Shown: positions 1 through 6,049 of the stretch, piece after piece
Position numbering within the stretch: position 1 is the first letter of the stretch
Layout: every line of letters starts with the position of its first letter
Origin: Promethearchaeota archaeon
GTDB lineage: Archaea; Asgardarchaeota; Lokiarchaeia; Sigynarchaeales; MK-D1
Assembly: GCA_016839865.1 (NCBI GenBank)
Contig: JAEOTN010000441.1
Span: 1-8,406 of the forward strand
DNA: 8,406 nucleotides
Reading direction: 5' to 3'
Made by a program: the position numbers and the translations under genes
The notes under the pieces: generated by a model
The model's database searches: none
Told to the model about the DNA's origin: nothing
The model's input: only the letters and a program-made list of their open reading frames with translations

Positions 1-534
1 AACGATTATAAGAATGCATAATATCCCAAAAATGATGATATTTCTGTAAGGTTTTTTCAATCCTTTTCCTCGGGTCATGAAATAATATGTTATAGCAATG
101 ATAATTCTACTTAGAGCAATTGATTCTAACGTGTCTGAAAATTGCAAAGATCCTAATCGTGAGGCTGGATCCCATACTCCATTAAAAATATATTGGTATA
201 GTGTTGCACTGGGTAAAAAAAAAATCTTAAACACATATGCCACTACCAACAGCAAAATCGCATTGATGATTTGTTTCAAAAAGATAATAATTGGTTTGGT
301 TTCGCTTTCAAATCCCTTATGCATAGAATATACTTGTGACGCTGCAGAGATCATGAGGAAAAATCCCTTCCATTTCCCAAGGAATATTAATGGTGAGAGA
401 AGAACGAGTAGTAATATACTCCCCGTTTCGGGATCCAAGATGCTGAGATCTACTGCATAGATGAAAATATGGGATACAATAACCATAAAAATCGCTATTC
501 CCCGTAAGACATCTAAGGTGATCACGCGTTTCAT
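1..534 (-). CDS. Acyltransferase-like multi-pass membrane protein (HGSNAT/DUF1624-type), N-terminal part, cut by left edge
   Basis: The minus strand is open from an ATG at 534 to base 1 (178 codons, no stop), so the C-terminus lies outside the window. The protein begins MKRVITLDVLRGIAIFMVIV, followed by S-H (His22). The pattern L-D-x-L-R-G-x-A-(x)n-H at the end of the first membrane helix is the N-terminal signature shared by HGSNAT/DUF1624-type and acyltransferase-3 membrane proteins. In those families a His near this position takes part in acyl transfer, usually to sugars. Further hydrophobic stretches follow at about residues 40-52, 56-66, 80-105 and 140-152, separated by a loop with G-V-W-D-P. 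A TATA-like box lies about 31 bases upstream, which suggests a leaderless transcript. The gene diverges from the ECF operon. The exact family and acceptor cannot be decided from half a protein. Confidence 0.72.
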   Translation of the reverse strand, partial: MKRVITLDVLRGIAIFMVIVSHIFIYAVDLSILDPETGSILLLVLLSPLIFLGKWKGFFLMISAASQVYSMHKGFESETKPIIIFLKQIINAILLLVVAYVFKIFFLPSATLYQYIFNGVWDPASRLGSLQFSDTLESIALSRIIIAITYYFMTRGKGLKKPYRNIIIFGILCILIIV

Positions 535-560
535 TATTATCCCTATTAAGAGATGAAGGA

Positions 561-569
561 TTTAATAAT
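561..569 (-). promoter_or_regulatory. TATA-like box for the acyltransferase-like gene
   Basis: Read on the minus strand this is AATTATTAAATCC-like sequence, centred about 31 bases before the ATG at 534. That places transcription start at or a few bases before the start codon, as in archaeal leaderless genes. It is assigned by position and AT composition only. Confidence 0.45.
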
Positions 570-605
570 TTGCACAAGCAGATCCACATATTTATCGACA
601 AAACG

Positions 606-668
606 GAATATAATGTTGTTATTCATCGATACAATTTCTCTCTAATCTGTAATCGGGAGAATTAAATA
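606..668 (+). promoter_or_regulatory. Promoter region of the ECF transporter operon (two possible TATA boxes)
   Basis: Two TATA-like stretches precede the operon: GAATATAA near 605-612 and ATTAAATA at 661-668. If the second is used, transcription would start near 690 and give a leader of about 20 bases with no clear ribosome binding site before the ATG at 711. If the first is used, the leader is about 70 bases and contains GGGAGA (655-660) followed, 7 bases on, by a 12-codon reading frame (668-706). No THI-box or cobalamin riboswitch core was recognised here. Confidence 0.35.
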
Positions 669-710
669 TGAAATTACGTACCCAACATACAAAAGTATTG
701 ATTTGATTTT

Positions 711-1376
711 ATGGAATCTGTCCCACTAAGAGCTCGAACGAGAGTTTTTTCTCTTCCAGAACTGATTTTCATTAGTCTAATGGCGGGACTAAATGTCGTA
801 TTCGATTTTTTCCTAAGCCCAGTGCTTATAGTTTTACTCGGGCATGTAATTGCAGGGATTCTGATAATGGTTCCAATTAATTTCATTTTCATCTCATTAA
901 CTAAACACTTGGTTGATAAATTTGGTAGTTTAACTCTATATATGTTTATCTTTGGGGCATTATCTATCCCCACTACATTCTATGGTGGATTTCCAGGTGT
1001 TTATAAATTGCTAGCGGGTTTGTTAGTTGGTTTATTATTAGATTTCGCCTTTGTGATAAAAAAACCGATTATCCTCAAAGTCTTATTAGGGGGTTTTTTG
1101 GGGGCAATAGGATGGTGGTTCGCCTCTTTTTTTATTTGGACATTACTAGATTACCCTTTTATCACTGGAATGAGTACCTTACTAAATGAACTCGTAGATT
1201 TATCCAACCTGATAACTGTGCCAATTACAGAAATTAATCAAGATTTTTTCTTCTTCGTCTTCATTTGTGGTTTGTTCTCGGCAATACAATGCATTGTAGT
1301 AAGTGCAATTACATACCCATTCGCAAAATCCATAAAGAAAACACCAATATACGAGAAATTTACGATAATCCAATGA
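711..1376 (+). CDS. ECF transporter S component (substrate-binding membrane subunit), substrate unknown
   Basis: This 221-residue, very hydrophobic protein probably has six membrane helices, at roughly 16-36, 40-62, 73-92, 97-116, 121-146 and 178-205. The short basic N-terminus (R-A-R-T-R) and the small residues in the middle (Y-G-G-F-P-G, then L-L-V-G-L-L-L-D) resemble archaeal S components of the YkoE/MptE kind. Its position directly before an ECF ATPase and an EcfT gene is the strongest evidence. S components bind a vitamin, a vitamin precursor or a metal with high affinity and hand it to the EcfA/EcfT module. Thiamine-precursor uptake is one guess from the resemblance, but nothing in the sequence fixes the substrate. 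The ATG at 711 is the first sensible start in frame; no clear Shine-Dalgarno sequence precedes it. Confidence 0.75.
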   Translation: MESVPLRARTRVFSLPELIFISLMAGLNVVFDFFLSPVLIVLLGHVIAGILIMVPINFIFISLTKHLVDKFGSLTLYMFIFGALSIPTTFYGGFPGVYKLLAGLLVGLLLDFAFVIKKPIILKVLLGGFLGAIGWWFASFFIWTLLDYPFITGMSTLLNELVDLSNLITVPITEINQDFFFFVFICGLFSAIQCIVVSAITYPFAKSIKKTPIYEKFTIIQ

Positions 1377-1391
1377 AAATAAGTGAGAAAT

Positions 1392-2105
1392 ATGAATCCG
1401 ATAATATCCGTTGAAAACCTTACGTTTGCATATAAGAAACGAAACCCGATACTGTCTGATGTAACATTCGAAGTTAATCGAGGTGAAATCCTTGGTCTTA
1501 CGGGTTTATCAGGTTCTGGAAAAACCACTCTATTGTATATAATGAAAGGAATTATCCCTCACATGATTCGGGGGAATTTAGAGGGTAAAATTATTGTTAA
1601 TCAAATGGAGACAAGAAGAATAAAAATCGCACAACTAGCTAAGAGTGTGGGTATGGTATTTCAAGATTTAAATGCCCAATTATTTTCCAATACTGTGAAA
1701 GAAGAAATTGAATTTGGCTTAAAAAATCTGAAATTGGATACAGAACTCGTAAAAGAAGCGATTAACGAATTGGATCTTCATGAAATCTCAGATAAATCCC
1801 CAATGAATTTATCTATGGGCCAAAAACAGCGAGTTATACTAGCATCTGTAATCGCGATGCAACCAAAAATTCTTTTACTTGACGAACCAACAGTGCATTT
1901 AGATTCAAAAAACAAAAAGAATCTATTGAATTGGTTAAAAAAAATCAACAAAACACACTCTATGAATATCATTATTGCTAGTAATAATCCCTGGTTGATT
2001 GGTAACCTATGCGATGATGTTTTACATATCCAAAATAACCAAGTAGAACGAAAACCAAAGAATTTGATTATGGAACAGCGAAATTCGTGGGGATGGATGG
2101 ACTAA
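1392..2105 (+). CDS. ECF transporter ATPase (EcfA/CbiO type) with altered H-loop
   Basis: This is the ATP-hydrolysing subunit of the ECF transporter on the cytoplasmic face. Numbered from a possible GTG at 1383, it has Walker A GLSGSGKTT (41-49), a Q-loop V-F-Q94-D followed by the ECF-typical A-Q-L-F-S, signature LSMGQ (143-147), Walker B ILLLDE (163-168, Glu168 catalytic) and a normal D-loop region H-L-D. Two motifs are unusual: the signature has Met where Gly is standard, and the H-loop reads S-N-N (200-202) where T-H-D is expected, so Asn201 replaces the switch histidine. The ATG at 1392 is preferred because GTGAG five bases upstream can act as ribosome binding site; the GTG at 1383 would add three residues. 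It starts 15 bases after the S gene and overlaps ecfT by one base. Only one ATPase gene is present, so it would form a homodimer or pair with a distant partner. Confidence 0.88.
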   Translation: MNPIISVENLTFAYKKRNPILSDVTFEVNRGEILGLTGLSGSGKTTLLYIMKGIIPHMIRGNLEGKIIVNQMETRRIKIAQLAKSVGMVFQDLNAQLFSNTVKEEIEFGLKNLKLDTELVKEAINELDLHEISDKSPMNLSMGQKQRVILASVIAMQPKILLLDEPTVHLDSKNKKNLLNWLKKINKTHSMNIIIASNNPWLIGNLCDDVLHIQNNQVERKPKNLIMEQRNSWGWMD

Positions 2106-2704
2106 TGGAAGATAAATCGAAAAAAAAACAGATCTTCTCAATTATTTGGGTATATATCAAGATTCTTTTGGTAATTGGGGTCCAGATAATTGCATTCTTA
2201 TCAAGTTCTATTTTTTTCCACGTACGATGGATATTGTTAGTATTTGGAATAATTTTGTGTATTATCGTTAAAATTAAATTCAGAAATCTAATTCCTCTCA
2301 TTAAATTCCTCGCACTGAATATGGTTCCTATTTTCCTGATTTATTATTATGCTAATTTAGACTGGATTCTAGCTCTTTCCTCATTCGCAGATTTTCTGAT
2401 TAAGATGTTATTGCTTTTAATGTCAGTTATCCTATTTTCACATACAACAAGTCAGTACAAACTGATGATTTCACTTACAAGGATTGGTATCCCAAAGAGA
2501 ATTGCGTTCATTGTAATGAATTTATTGACATTCATCCCTTTGATTAGCGAACAAATCCATTTAGTTGTTCTGAGTCAGAAAGCAAGAGGATACAAAGTTA
2601 GATTGTTGAATCTCCGCCCTATCATCGTTCCTGTAGTTTTACACTTATTAGACTTTTCAATCAACATAAGTTTATCTTTGGAATCCAGGGGTATGAACAT
2701 CTAA
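2105..2704 (+). CDS. ECF transporter transmembrane coupling subunit EcfT (CbiQ family)
   Basis: EcfT joins the S component to the ATPases and transmits the ATP-driven movement. From the ATG at 2105 the protein has 199 residues, with membrane helices near 12-32, 40-56, 62-82, 97-112 and 134-148. It carries the two family-defining coupling motifs: A-R-G (160-162, in S-Q-K-A-R-G-Y) and S-R-G (194-196, in L-E-S-R-G), about 34 residues apart. Each inserts into a groove of one ATPase. The protein stops only three residues after the second R-G, earlier than in many relatives. The start at 2105 overlaps the stop of the ATPase gene (TAATG), the usual sign of coupled translation; in-frame GTG 2087 and ATG 2093 are alternatives. 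It is the last gene of the operon and meets the next gene tail to tail. Confidence 0.85.
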   Translation: MEDKSKKKQIFSIIWVYIKILLVIGVQIIAFLSSSIFFHVRWILLVFGIILCIIVKIKFRNLIPLIKFLALNMVPIFLIYYYANLDWILALSSFADFLIKMLLLLMSVILFSHTTSQYKLMISLTRIGIPKRIAFIVMNLLTFIPLISEQIHLVVLSQKARGYKVRLLNLRPIIVPVVLHLLDFSINISLSLESRGMNI

Positions 2705-3127
2705 TTAGTTCCATTTATAGTTTTTAATTCCCTCATCCGACTTTTTTATGAGAGTTTTCAAGACTTCTGTGTCTATATCGGCCAATTTGTTAATGTATAG
2801 ACACCCTTTTCCCAGTTTATGTTTGCCTAGTTTCGTCAAGTCCTCTTTTAATTTATCTTCTAATCCGTACATTAGATACAAAGTTAGACTCTGCTTCCGA
2901 GGGGAGAAACCTACTCTAAACCAGTCTCCCTCTCGACCTGATTTATATTTATAGTGATAATCTCCAAACCCGATGATACTCTCTCCCCACATAACAGGTT
3001 TTTCTCCAGTGATTTCTTTCATCATTTTAAGAATTTCGTAACTATCAGCACGTTTTTGAGCATGTTCAACTGTTTTGAGGAAGTCTTCTGCTTTTTTGTT
3101 CGTCGGTTTAGTTTTATTTCCAGACAT
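2705..3127 (-). CDS. DUF1801 (YdhG-type) domain protein
   Basis: This 140-residue soluble protein is recognised by the typical block M-W-G-x-S-I-I-G-F-G-x-Y-H-Y-K-Y (46-61), then S-G-R-E-G-D-W-F (63-70), F-S-P-R-K-Q (74-79) and, near the end, L-G-K-H-K-x-G-K-x-C-L-Y-I (100-112). These are hallmarks of the DUF1801/YdhG family, which is widespread in bacteria. The biochemical function is not established. The protein spans nearly the whole domain with a short Lys-rich N-terminal tail. It is a single gene with its own TATA-like box (about 24 bases upstream, suggesting a leaderless mRNA). Its stop codon abuts that of ecfT with no bases between. Its bacterial-looking family and isolated position would fit acquisition by transfer, but this is inference. 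Confidence 0.88.
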   Translation of the reverse strand: MSGNKTKPTNKKAEDFLKTVEHAQKRADSYEILKMMKEITGEKPVMWGESIIGFGDYHYKYKSGREGDWFRVGFSPRKQSLTLYLMYGLEDKLKEDLTKLGKHKLGKGCLYINKLADIDTEVLKTLIKKSDEGIKNYKWN

Positions 3128-3147
3128 ATCAGATCAAAATTTTAAAA

Positions 3148-3155
3148 TTATTTAA
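3148..3155 (-). promoter_or_regulatory. TATA-like box for the DUF1801 gene
   Basis: The minus strand reads TTAAATAA, centred about 24 bases before the ATG at 3127. The spacing fits transcription start at the start codon. A second AT-rich block lies just downstream, so the exact box is uncertain. Confidence 0.45.
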
Positions 3156-3320
3156 CTATGTGTCGTAACTCTCATAATTTTCCGTGACTAATCTCCAACA
3201 AAAAATAGATATTGTTGCTTGAAAGAATTTTTTTTATTAATTCGATGTTGAATACGATAAAAATAGCAAGAAAAATCGCACCGAGAATCACTAAATAATA
3301 TCTGCAGTGCAATAATCCAA

Positions 3321-3330
3321 GTTTTTATTA
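3321..3330 (+). promoter_or_regulatory. TATA-like box for the flavodoxin gene
   Basis: GTTTTTATTA lies about 50 bases before the ATG at 3377. A start of transcription 25 bases downstream would fall near 3350, inside the 18-bp dyad, leaving a leader of about 25 bases. The leader contains GGGGA (3366-3370), a usable ribosome binding site. Confidence 0.4.
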
Positions 3331-3347
3331 TGCTGATTTTCCCTAGT

Positions 3348-3365
3348 ATCTTATTACAATAAGAT
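3348..3365. promoter_or_regulatory. 18-bp inverted repeat, candidate operator of the flavodoxin gene
   Basis: ATCTTATTACAATAAGAT has two perfect 8-base arms with the two-base centre AC. It lies at the expected transcription start of the flavodoxin gene and ends just before its ribosome binding site, where archaeal repressors often bind. No regulator gene lies next to it. Binding is inferred from symmetry and position only, and AT-rich DNA produces such repeats by chance more often than mixed DNA. Confidence 0.4.
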
Positions 3366-3376
3366 GGGGAATATTC

Positions 3377-3865
3377 ATGAGCAAGTTCGTTGTATACGTA
3401 AGTAAATCCGGAAATACGAAAATTATAGCTGAAAAAATTGCAGAAGTGGCAGGTTGTGAATTACTCCCTTTAAACCTCATGGAAAAACAAGGTAAGGGTA
3501 CATCTGGAGAGAGAGCTCAAGAAGAAGCCCGATTCATGTCTGCTATAAAAAAATGTAAAGATGCTGAGCTTGTATTTATTGGTACTCCGGTTATAATGAA
3601 GCAACCACATTCCAAAATTGCAAAATTCGTGAATACAGTAGACGCGAAAAGAATGGCGTTTTTTATTACTTATGAGAATAATATGGGATTCACCCTAAAG
3701 GAATTAAAGGATTCCGCAGAAATTCGAGCTATCCGAGTTCTTGGAGCAATTGAATATGGGGGATTGAAAACTGGGACTCTTGACAGAATGACCGATGCTG
3801 AGAAAGCCGATATTTTGAAAAAAGCAGAAAAACTCGCTAATGACTGCCTTCAAGCAATTAACTAG
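3377..3865 (+). CDS. Flavodoxin-family protein (FMN-binding electron carrier or oxidoreductase)
   Basis: This 162-residue protein has the flavodoxin fold pattern. It begins with strand F-V-V-Y-V followed by the phosphate-binding loop S-K-S-G-N-T-K (9-15). A loop G-T-P-V-I-M-K-Q-P (69-77) corresponds to the FMN-stacking loop, and F-F-I-T-Y-E-N-N (95-102) to the third flavin loop. The C-terminal helix (about 139-160) closes the domain. Such proteins bind FMN and carry low-potential electrons in the cytoplasm, often in place of ferredoxin. The residue usually aromatic in the second loop is not obvious, so it may belong to a flavodoxin-like oxidoreductase group instead of being a classic carrier. 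GGGGA six bases before the ATG supports the start. It is a single gene, followed by T-rich sequence. The 18-bp dyad upstream hints at regulation. Confidence 0.85.
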   Translation: MSKFVVYVSKSGNTKIIAEKIAEVAGCELLPLNLMEKQGKGTSGERAQEEARFMSAIKKCKDAELVFIGTPVIMKQPHSKIAKFVNTVDAKRMAFFITYENNMGFTLKELKDSAEIRAIRVLGAIEYGGLKTGTLDRMTDAEKADILKKAEKLANDCLQAIN

Positions 3866-3881
3866 AATATTTGTTTGTTTA
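3866..3881 (+). terminator. T-rich probable terminator after the flavodoxin gene
   Basis: AATATTTGTTTGTTTA follows the stop codon directly. Archaeal termination commonly needs only a T-rich stretch on the coding strand. There is no hairpin. Confidence 0.35.
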
Positions 3882-3903
3882 AGTTCCACCTCCCAACATT
3901 AGT

Positions 3904-3912
3904 TTTATAAAT
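3904..3912 (+). promoter_or_regulatory. Strong TATA box for the MFS transporter gene
   Basis: TTTATAAAT matches the archaeal consensus and is centred 31 bases before the ATG at 3939, so the mRNA probably begins at or next to the start codon. Short inverted arms CCAAC (3893-3897) and GTTGG (3915-3919) flank the box. Confidence 0.7.
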
Positions 3913-3938
3913 AGGTTGGATCTAACAGATACTGGTTG

Positions 3939-5318
3939 ATGAAAATGGAGGAACAAAAATTTAATACCTCATTGAAGAAACGAACTTTTATTTTTGCATT
4001 TCCTAAATTTGGAGCGTCTCTTTTACTCGGAATTGTAGGATTTGCGCTCTTGAAACTATATGCAGACGGATTTGGAATAGATGAAACCAGGGTAACCTAT
4101 GCAACAACGCTAGGATATATTGCCATTGCTATTTCTCAAGCTTTTTTTGGGTGGTTAAGTGATGCAAAATATTTCCCCAAATTAGGTCGAAGGAAACCTT
4201 ATATATTGATTTTAACACCGATTATGTTTATCTCATTCATATGTCTATTCCTTCCCACATTATTCCTTAACGATCCATCAGAGAACACGCTCTTTACTTG
4301 GTTATTGGTATGGAACATCTTGTTTGAAATCAGTTATGCAGTTACTACGCCTTATCAAGCATGGATGGCTGAGCAATTCAGTGTAAACGAGAGGCCAAAA
4401 GTATCCCAAATTCAGAACATGTCCAGCCATATTGGAAATGGGATAATGATATTGTTTACCATGGTCGTTATTCCAAATTTCGCTGATGATGTAGCTGCTG
4501 ATCCAACAAGTCTCCCACTCACATATATGCTTTCAATAATATTTTTTGGAGCTTTCTTCTTCATCCTTTTCTATCTTGCAGCGTTTACGATGCCAACGGA
4601 AAAAGCTCCGGAGACCAAACCGAATCTATGGCGAAATCTGAAACTAATTCTTAAAAATAAGAATTTTATGCTTGTGCAATTGATGCAAGGGCTTGCTAGC
4701 ATGGGATGGATTACAATCACTACTATCATGCTGAAATATGTCACAAATGTATTGGGATTGACTGGAACTATTAACTTAGTGGTTTCTGGATGTTTATTGA
4801 TAGGAATTCTCCTCGCTTTGTATGTATGGAGGAAAATAATTCAGAAGATTGGCAAAAAAAGGAGTATCTTAGGAGTTTTCTTATTTGCAGGTATAGTTGC
4901 AACAACTTCTATAGCAGGACTACTTGAAATGCCGACAACAGTTCGACTAATCTTTGGATTTGCATTTATGTTAGGTATAGCTGGTTCATTAGGTGGGTGG
5001 TTCCTATTTCCAGCAATTTATTATGCAGATTTGGCTGAAGATGATCAAATAACGACCGGAGAACTTAAGGCAGGTATTTTTGCTGGATTTCCAAGCATTA
5101 TATTAAATCTATTTCAAGCTTTAGCAACTTTTATATTAGGACAACTTTATCGAATAACACCTGATATAACAGTTGGTTCCATTATAGAAGGTACAGCGTT
5201 AACCTTTGATATGGCTGAAGTATTATGGGGACCTATAGTTTTGGTATTCCTACTTATCACCTACTTCTACACTAAATATCTCATTAAATTAGATTTTGAG
5301 TGGGAAAAGAAAAGATAA
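3939..5318 (+). CDS. MFS transporter of the GPH (glycoside-pentoside-hexuronide) / SLC45-like group
   Basis: This 459-residue, 12-helix transporter probably moves a sugar or related solute across the cytoplasmic membrane with a cation. The GPH signature lies between helices 2 and 3: G-W-L-S-D-(x)6-L-G-R-R-K-P-Y (about 71-88). A second conserved stretch, A-V-T-T-P-Y-Q-A-W-M-A-E and N-E-R-P, follows around 134-152. Length is normal for the family. In MelB the helix-2 aspartates (D55, D59) bind the cation; the matching places here hold Ile and Gln, so coupling is not of the MelB sodium type. The G-R-R motif instead resembles sucrose/SLC45 carriers. The start is placed at ATG 3939 because the TATA box gives a leaderless transcript there; the TTG at 3936 and the ATG at 3945 are in frame. 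It is a single gene with T-rich terminator sequence; the substrate is unknown. Confidence 0.87.
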   Translation: MKMEEQKFNTSLKKRTFIFAFPKFGASLLLGIVGFALLKLYADGFGIDETRVTYATTLGYIAIAISQAFFGWLSDAKYFPKLGRRKPYILILTPIMFISFICLFLPTLFLNDPSENTLFTWLLVWNILFEISYAVTTPYQAWMAEQFSVNERPKVSQIQNMSSHIGNGIMILFTMVVIPNFADDVAADPTSLPLTYMLSIIFFGAFFFILFYLAAFTMPTEKAPETKPNLWRNLKLILKNKNFMLVQLMQGLASMGWITITTIMLKYVTNVLGLTGTINLVVSGCLLIGILLALYVWRKIIQKIGKKRSILGVFLFAGIVATTSIAGLLEMPTTVRLIFGFAFMLGIAGSLGGWFLFPAIYYADLAEDDQITTGELKAGIFAGFPSIILNLFQALATFILGQLYRITPDITVGSIIEGTALTFDMAEVLWGPIVLVFLLITYFYTKYLIKLDFEWEKKR

Positions 5319-5340
5319 TTAGAAGTATCTACCCGAAGAA

Positions 5341-5362
5341 TCATTTATTTTTCTTTTTTTTA
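5341..5362 (+). terminator. T-rich terminator after the MFS transporter gene
   Basis: A run of about 22 bases rich in T, including eight T in a row, begins 23 bases after the stop codon. This is the usual form of an intrinsic archaeal terminator; no stable hairpin precedes it. Confidence 0.5.
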
Positions 5363-5500
5363 CTTCACTATCCATATGAATGCCAATTCCAACTTGCTCC
5401 ATTGGCAATTTATTTCTATAGACGACAGAAATTCAAATCCAAATGATCACAGAATTATACAACTCAAAAAATTCAGATTCTACATAATTTCTTCAATACT

Positions 5501-5509
5501 TTTATAAAT
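5501..5509 (+). promoter_or_regulatory. Strong TATA box for the membrane-anchored extracytoplasmic protein gene
   Basis: TTTATAAAT is identical to the box of the MFS gene but lies about 69 bases before the ATG at 5574, so this mRNA should have a leader of about 40-45 bases. The leader ends with GTGAAG (5564-5569), a possible ribosome binding site. A weaker ATATACTA (5533-5540) could give a nearly leaderless start instead. Confidence 0.55.
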
Positions 5510-5573
5510 GCTGAGTTATGACAATGCTTTGGATATACTATTAGATATCTGACAATTCAAAACGTGAAGATTT

Positions 5574-6044
5574 ATGGCAAAAAGTAAAGGAAGTGGTTTG
5601 GTAGTATTAGCGTTGCTGATAGGACTTATCGGTGCAGGTTTAGGTGGATATACCTTTATTTCTGACTTATTAGACTCCTCTCAACAGTCTTATTGGGTTG
5701 ATGATAATGATTTTAATCCAAGTGTCACAAATGAAATCTATCTAGATCCAATGCAAATTGCAATTGAAACTACTAAAACTACGTTTTTATATGTATCATT
5801 TAACTGTTATGCGTATTTCGTCACTGCAGACATGGTTACTGTGAGGATTTTTATCAACGATGTCCCTGTGTCAAATTATATGAGATACAGTGCATCTGGC
5901 GCAGGCAGATCCTCTCTCTCGTTACAATATAGCAATGCATCCCTACCTGCAGGAAGTTATACGATTGAAGTCTGGGGTCAAGTACTTGATCCATCATCAT
6001 ACTATTATGGACTATCATTATATGTCCGGACCGATAAAATCTGA
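5574..6044 (+). CDS. Membrane-anchored extracytoplasmic protein with a beta-rich domain, function unknown
   Basis: I do not recognise a named family. The 156-residue protein starts with a short basic segment (M-A-K-S-K), then one hydrophobic, glycine-rich helix at about 9-29 with no obvious signal-peptidase site, so it is probably an uncleaved anchor with the rest outside. After a Ser/Asp-rich linker (30-50) come alternating hydrophobic and polar stretches typical of beta strands: Q-I-A-I-E-T (61-66), F-L-Y-V-S-F (71-76), V-T-V-R-I-F (88-93), S-L-S-L-Q-Y (114-119), Y-T-I-E-V-W (129-134) and L-S-L-Y-V (147-151). The order suggests a small jelly-roll or beta-sandwich domain, perhaps for binding sugars or partners. 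N-A-S (120-122) is one possible glycosylation site. It is a single gene with promoter and T-tract of its own. Confidence 0.7.
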   Translation: MAKSKGSGLVVLALLIGLIGAGLGGYTFISDLLDSSQQSYWVDDNDFNPSVTNEIYLDPMQIAIETTKTTFLYVSFNCYAYFVTADMVTVRIFINDVPVSNYMRYSASGAGRSSLSLQYSNASLPAGSYTIEVWGQVLDPSSYYYGLSLYVRTDKI

Positions 6045-6049
6045 CAAAA

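Larger units (their letters stand above)
5319..5573. other. Intergenic region with terminator and promoter, no gene seen
   Basis: This stretch holds the T-rich terminator of the MFS gene (5341-5362), a 7-bp inverted repeat TGCCAAT/ATTGGCA with a 13-base loop (5381-5407) and the promoter of the next gene. No reading frame of interest was found; the 8-codon frame at 5518 probably lies upstream of transcription start. Confidence 0.5.

Noticed and set aside
98..460. Plus-strand frame of 120 codons
   Set aside because: It lies opposite the acyltransferase-like frame, has no membrane or domain pattern, and looks like a shadow.
317..601. Minus-strand frame of 94 codons overlapping the start of the acyltransferase-like gene
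   Set aside because: It has no recognisable motif and uses another phase than the clear L-D-V-L-R-G frame.
600..710. Riboswitch upstream of the ECF operon
   Set aside because: I looked for THI-box and cobalamin core sequences and saw none; only a weak TTCTC/GAGAA pairing is present.
2748..3145. Two plus-strand frames opposite the DUF1801 gene
   Set aside because: They are antisense shadows of a gene with a clear family signature.
5381..5407. Inverted repeat TGCCAAT/ATTGGCA with a 13-base loop
   Set aside because: Seven-base arms in AT-rich intergenic DNA, about 100 bases before the promoter, are weak evidence for an operator.
5518..5544. Eight-codon frame (MTMLWIYY) upstream of the extracytoplasmic protein gene
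   Set aside because: It begins only about 10 bases after the TATA box, so it would lie upstream of the expected transcription start.
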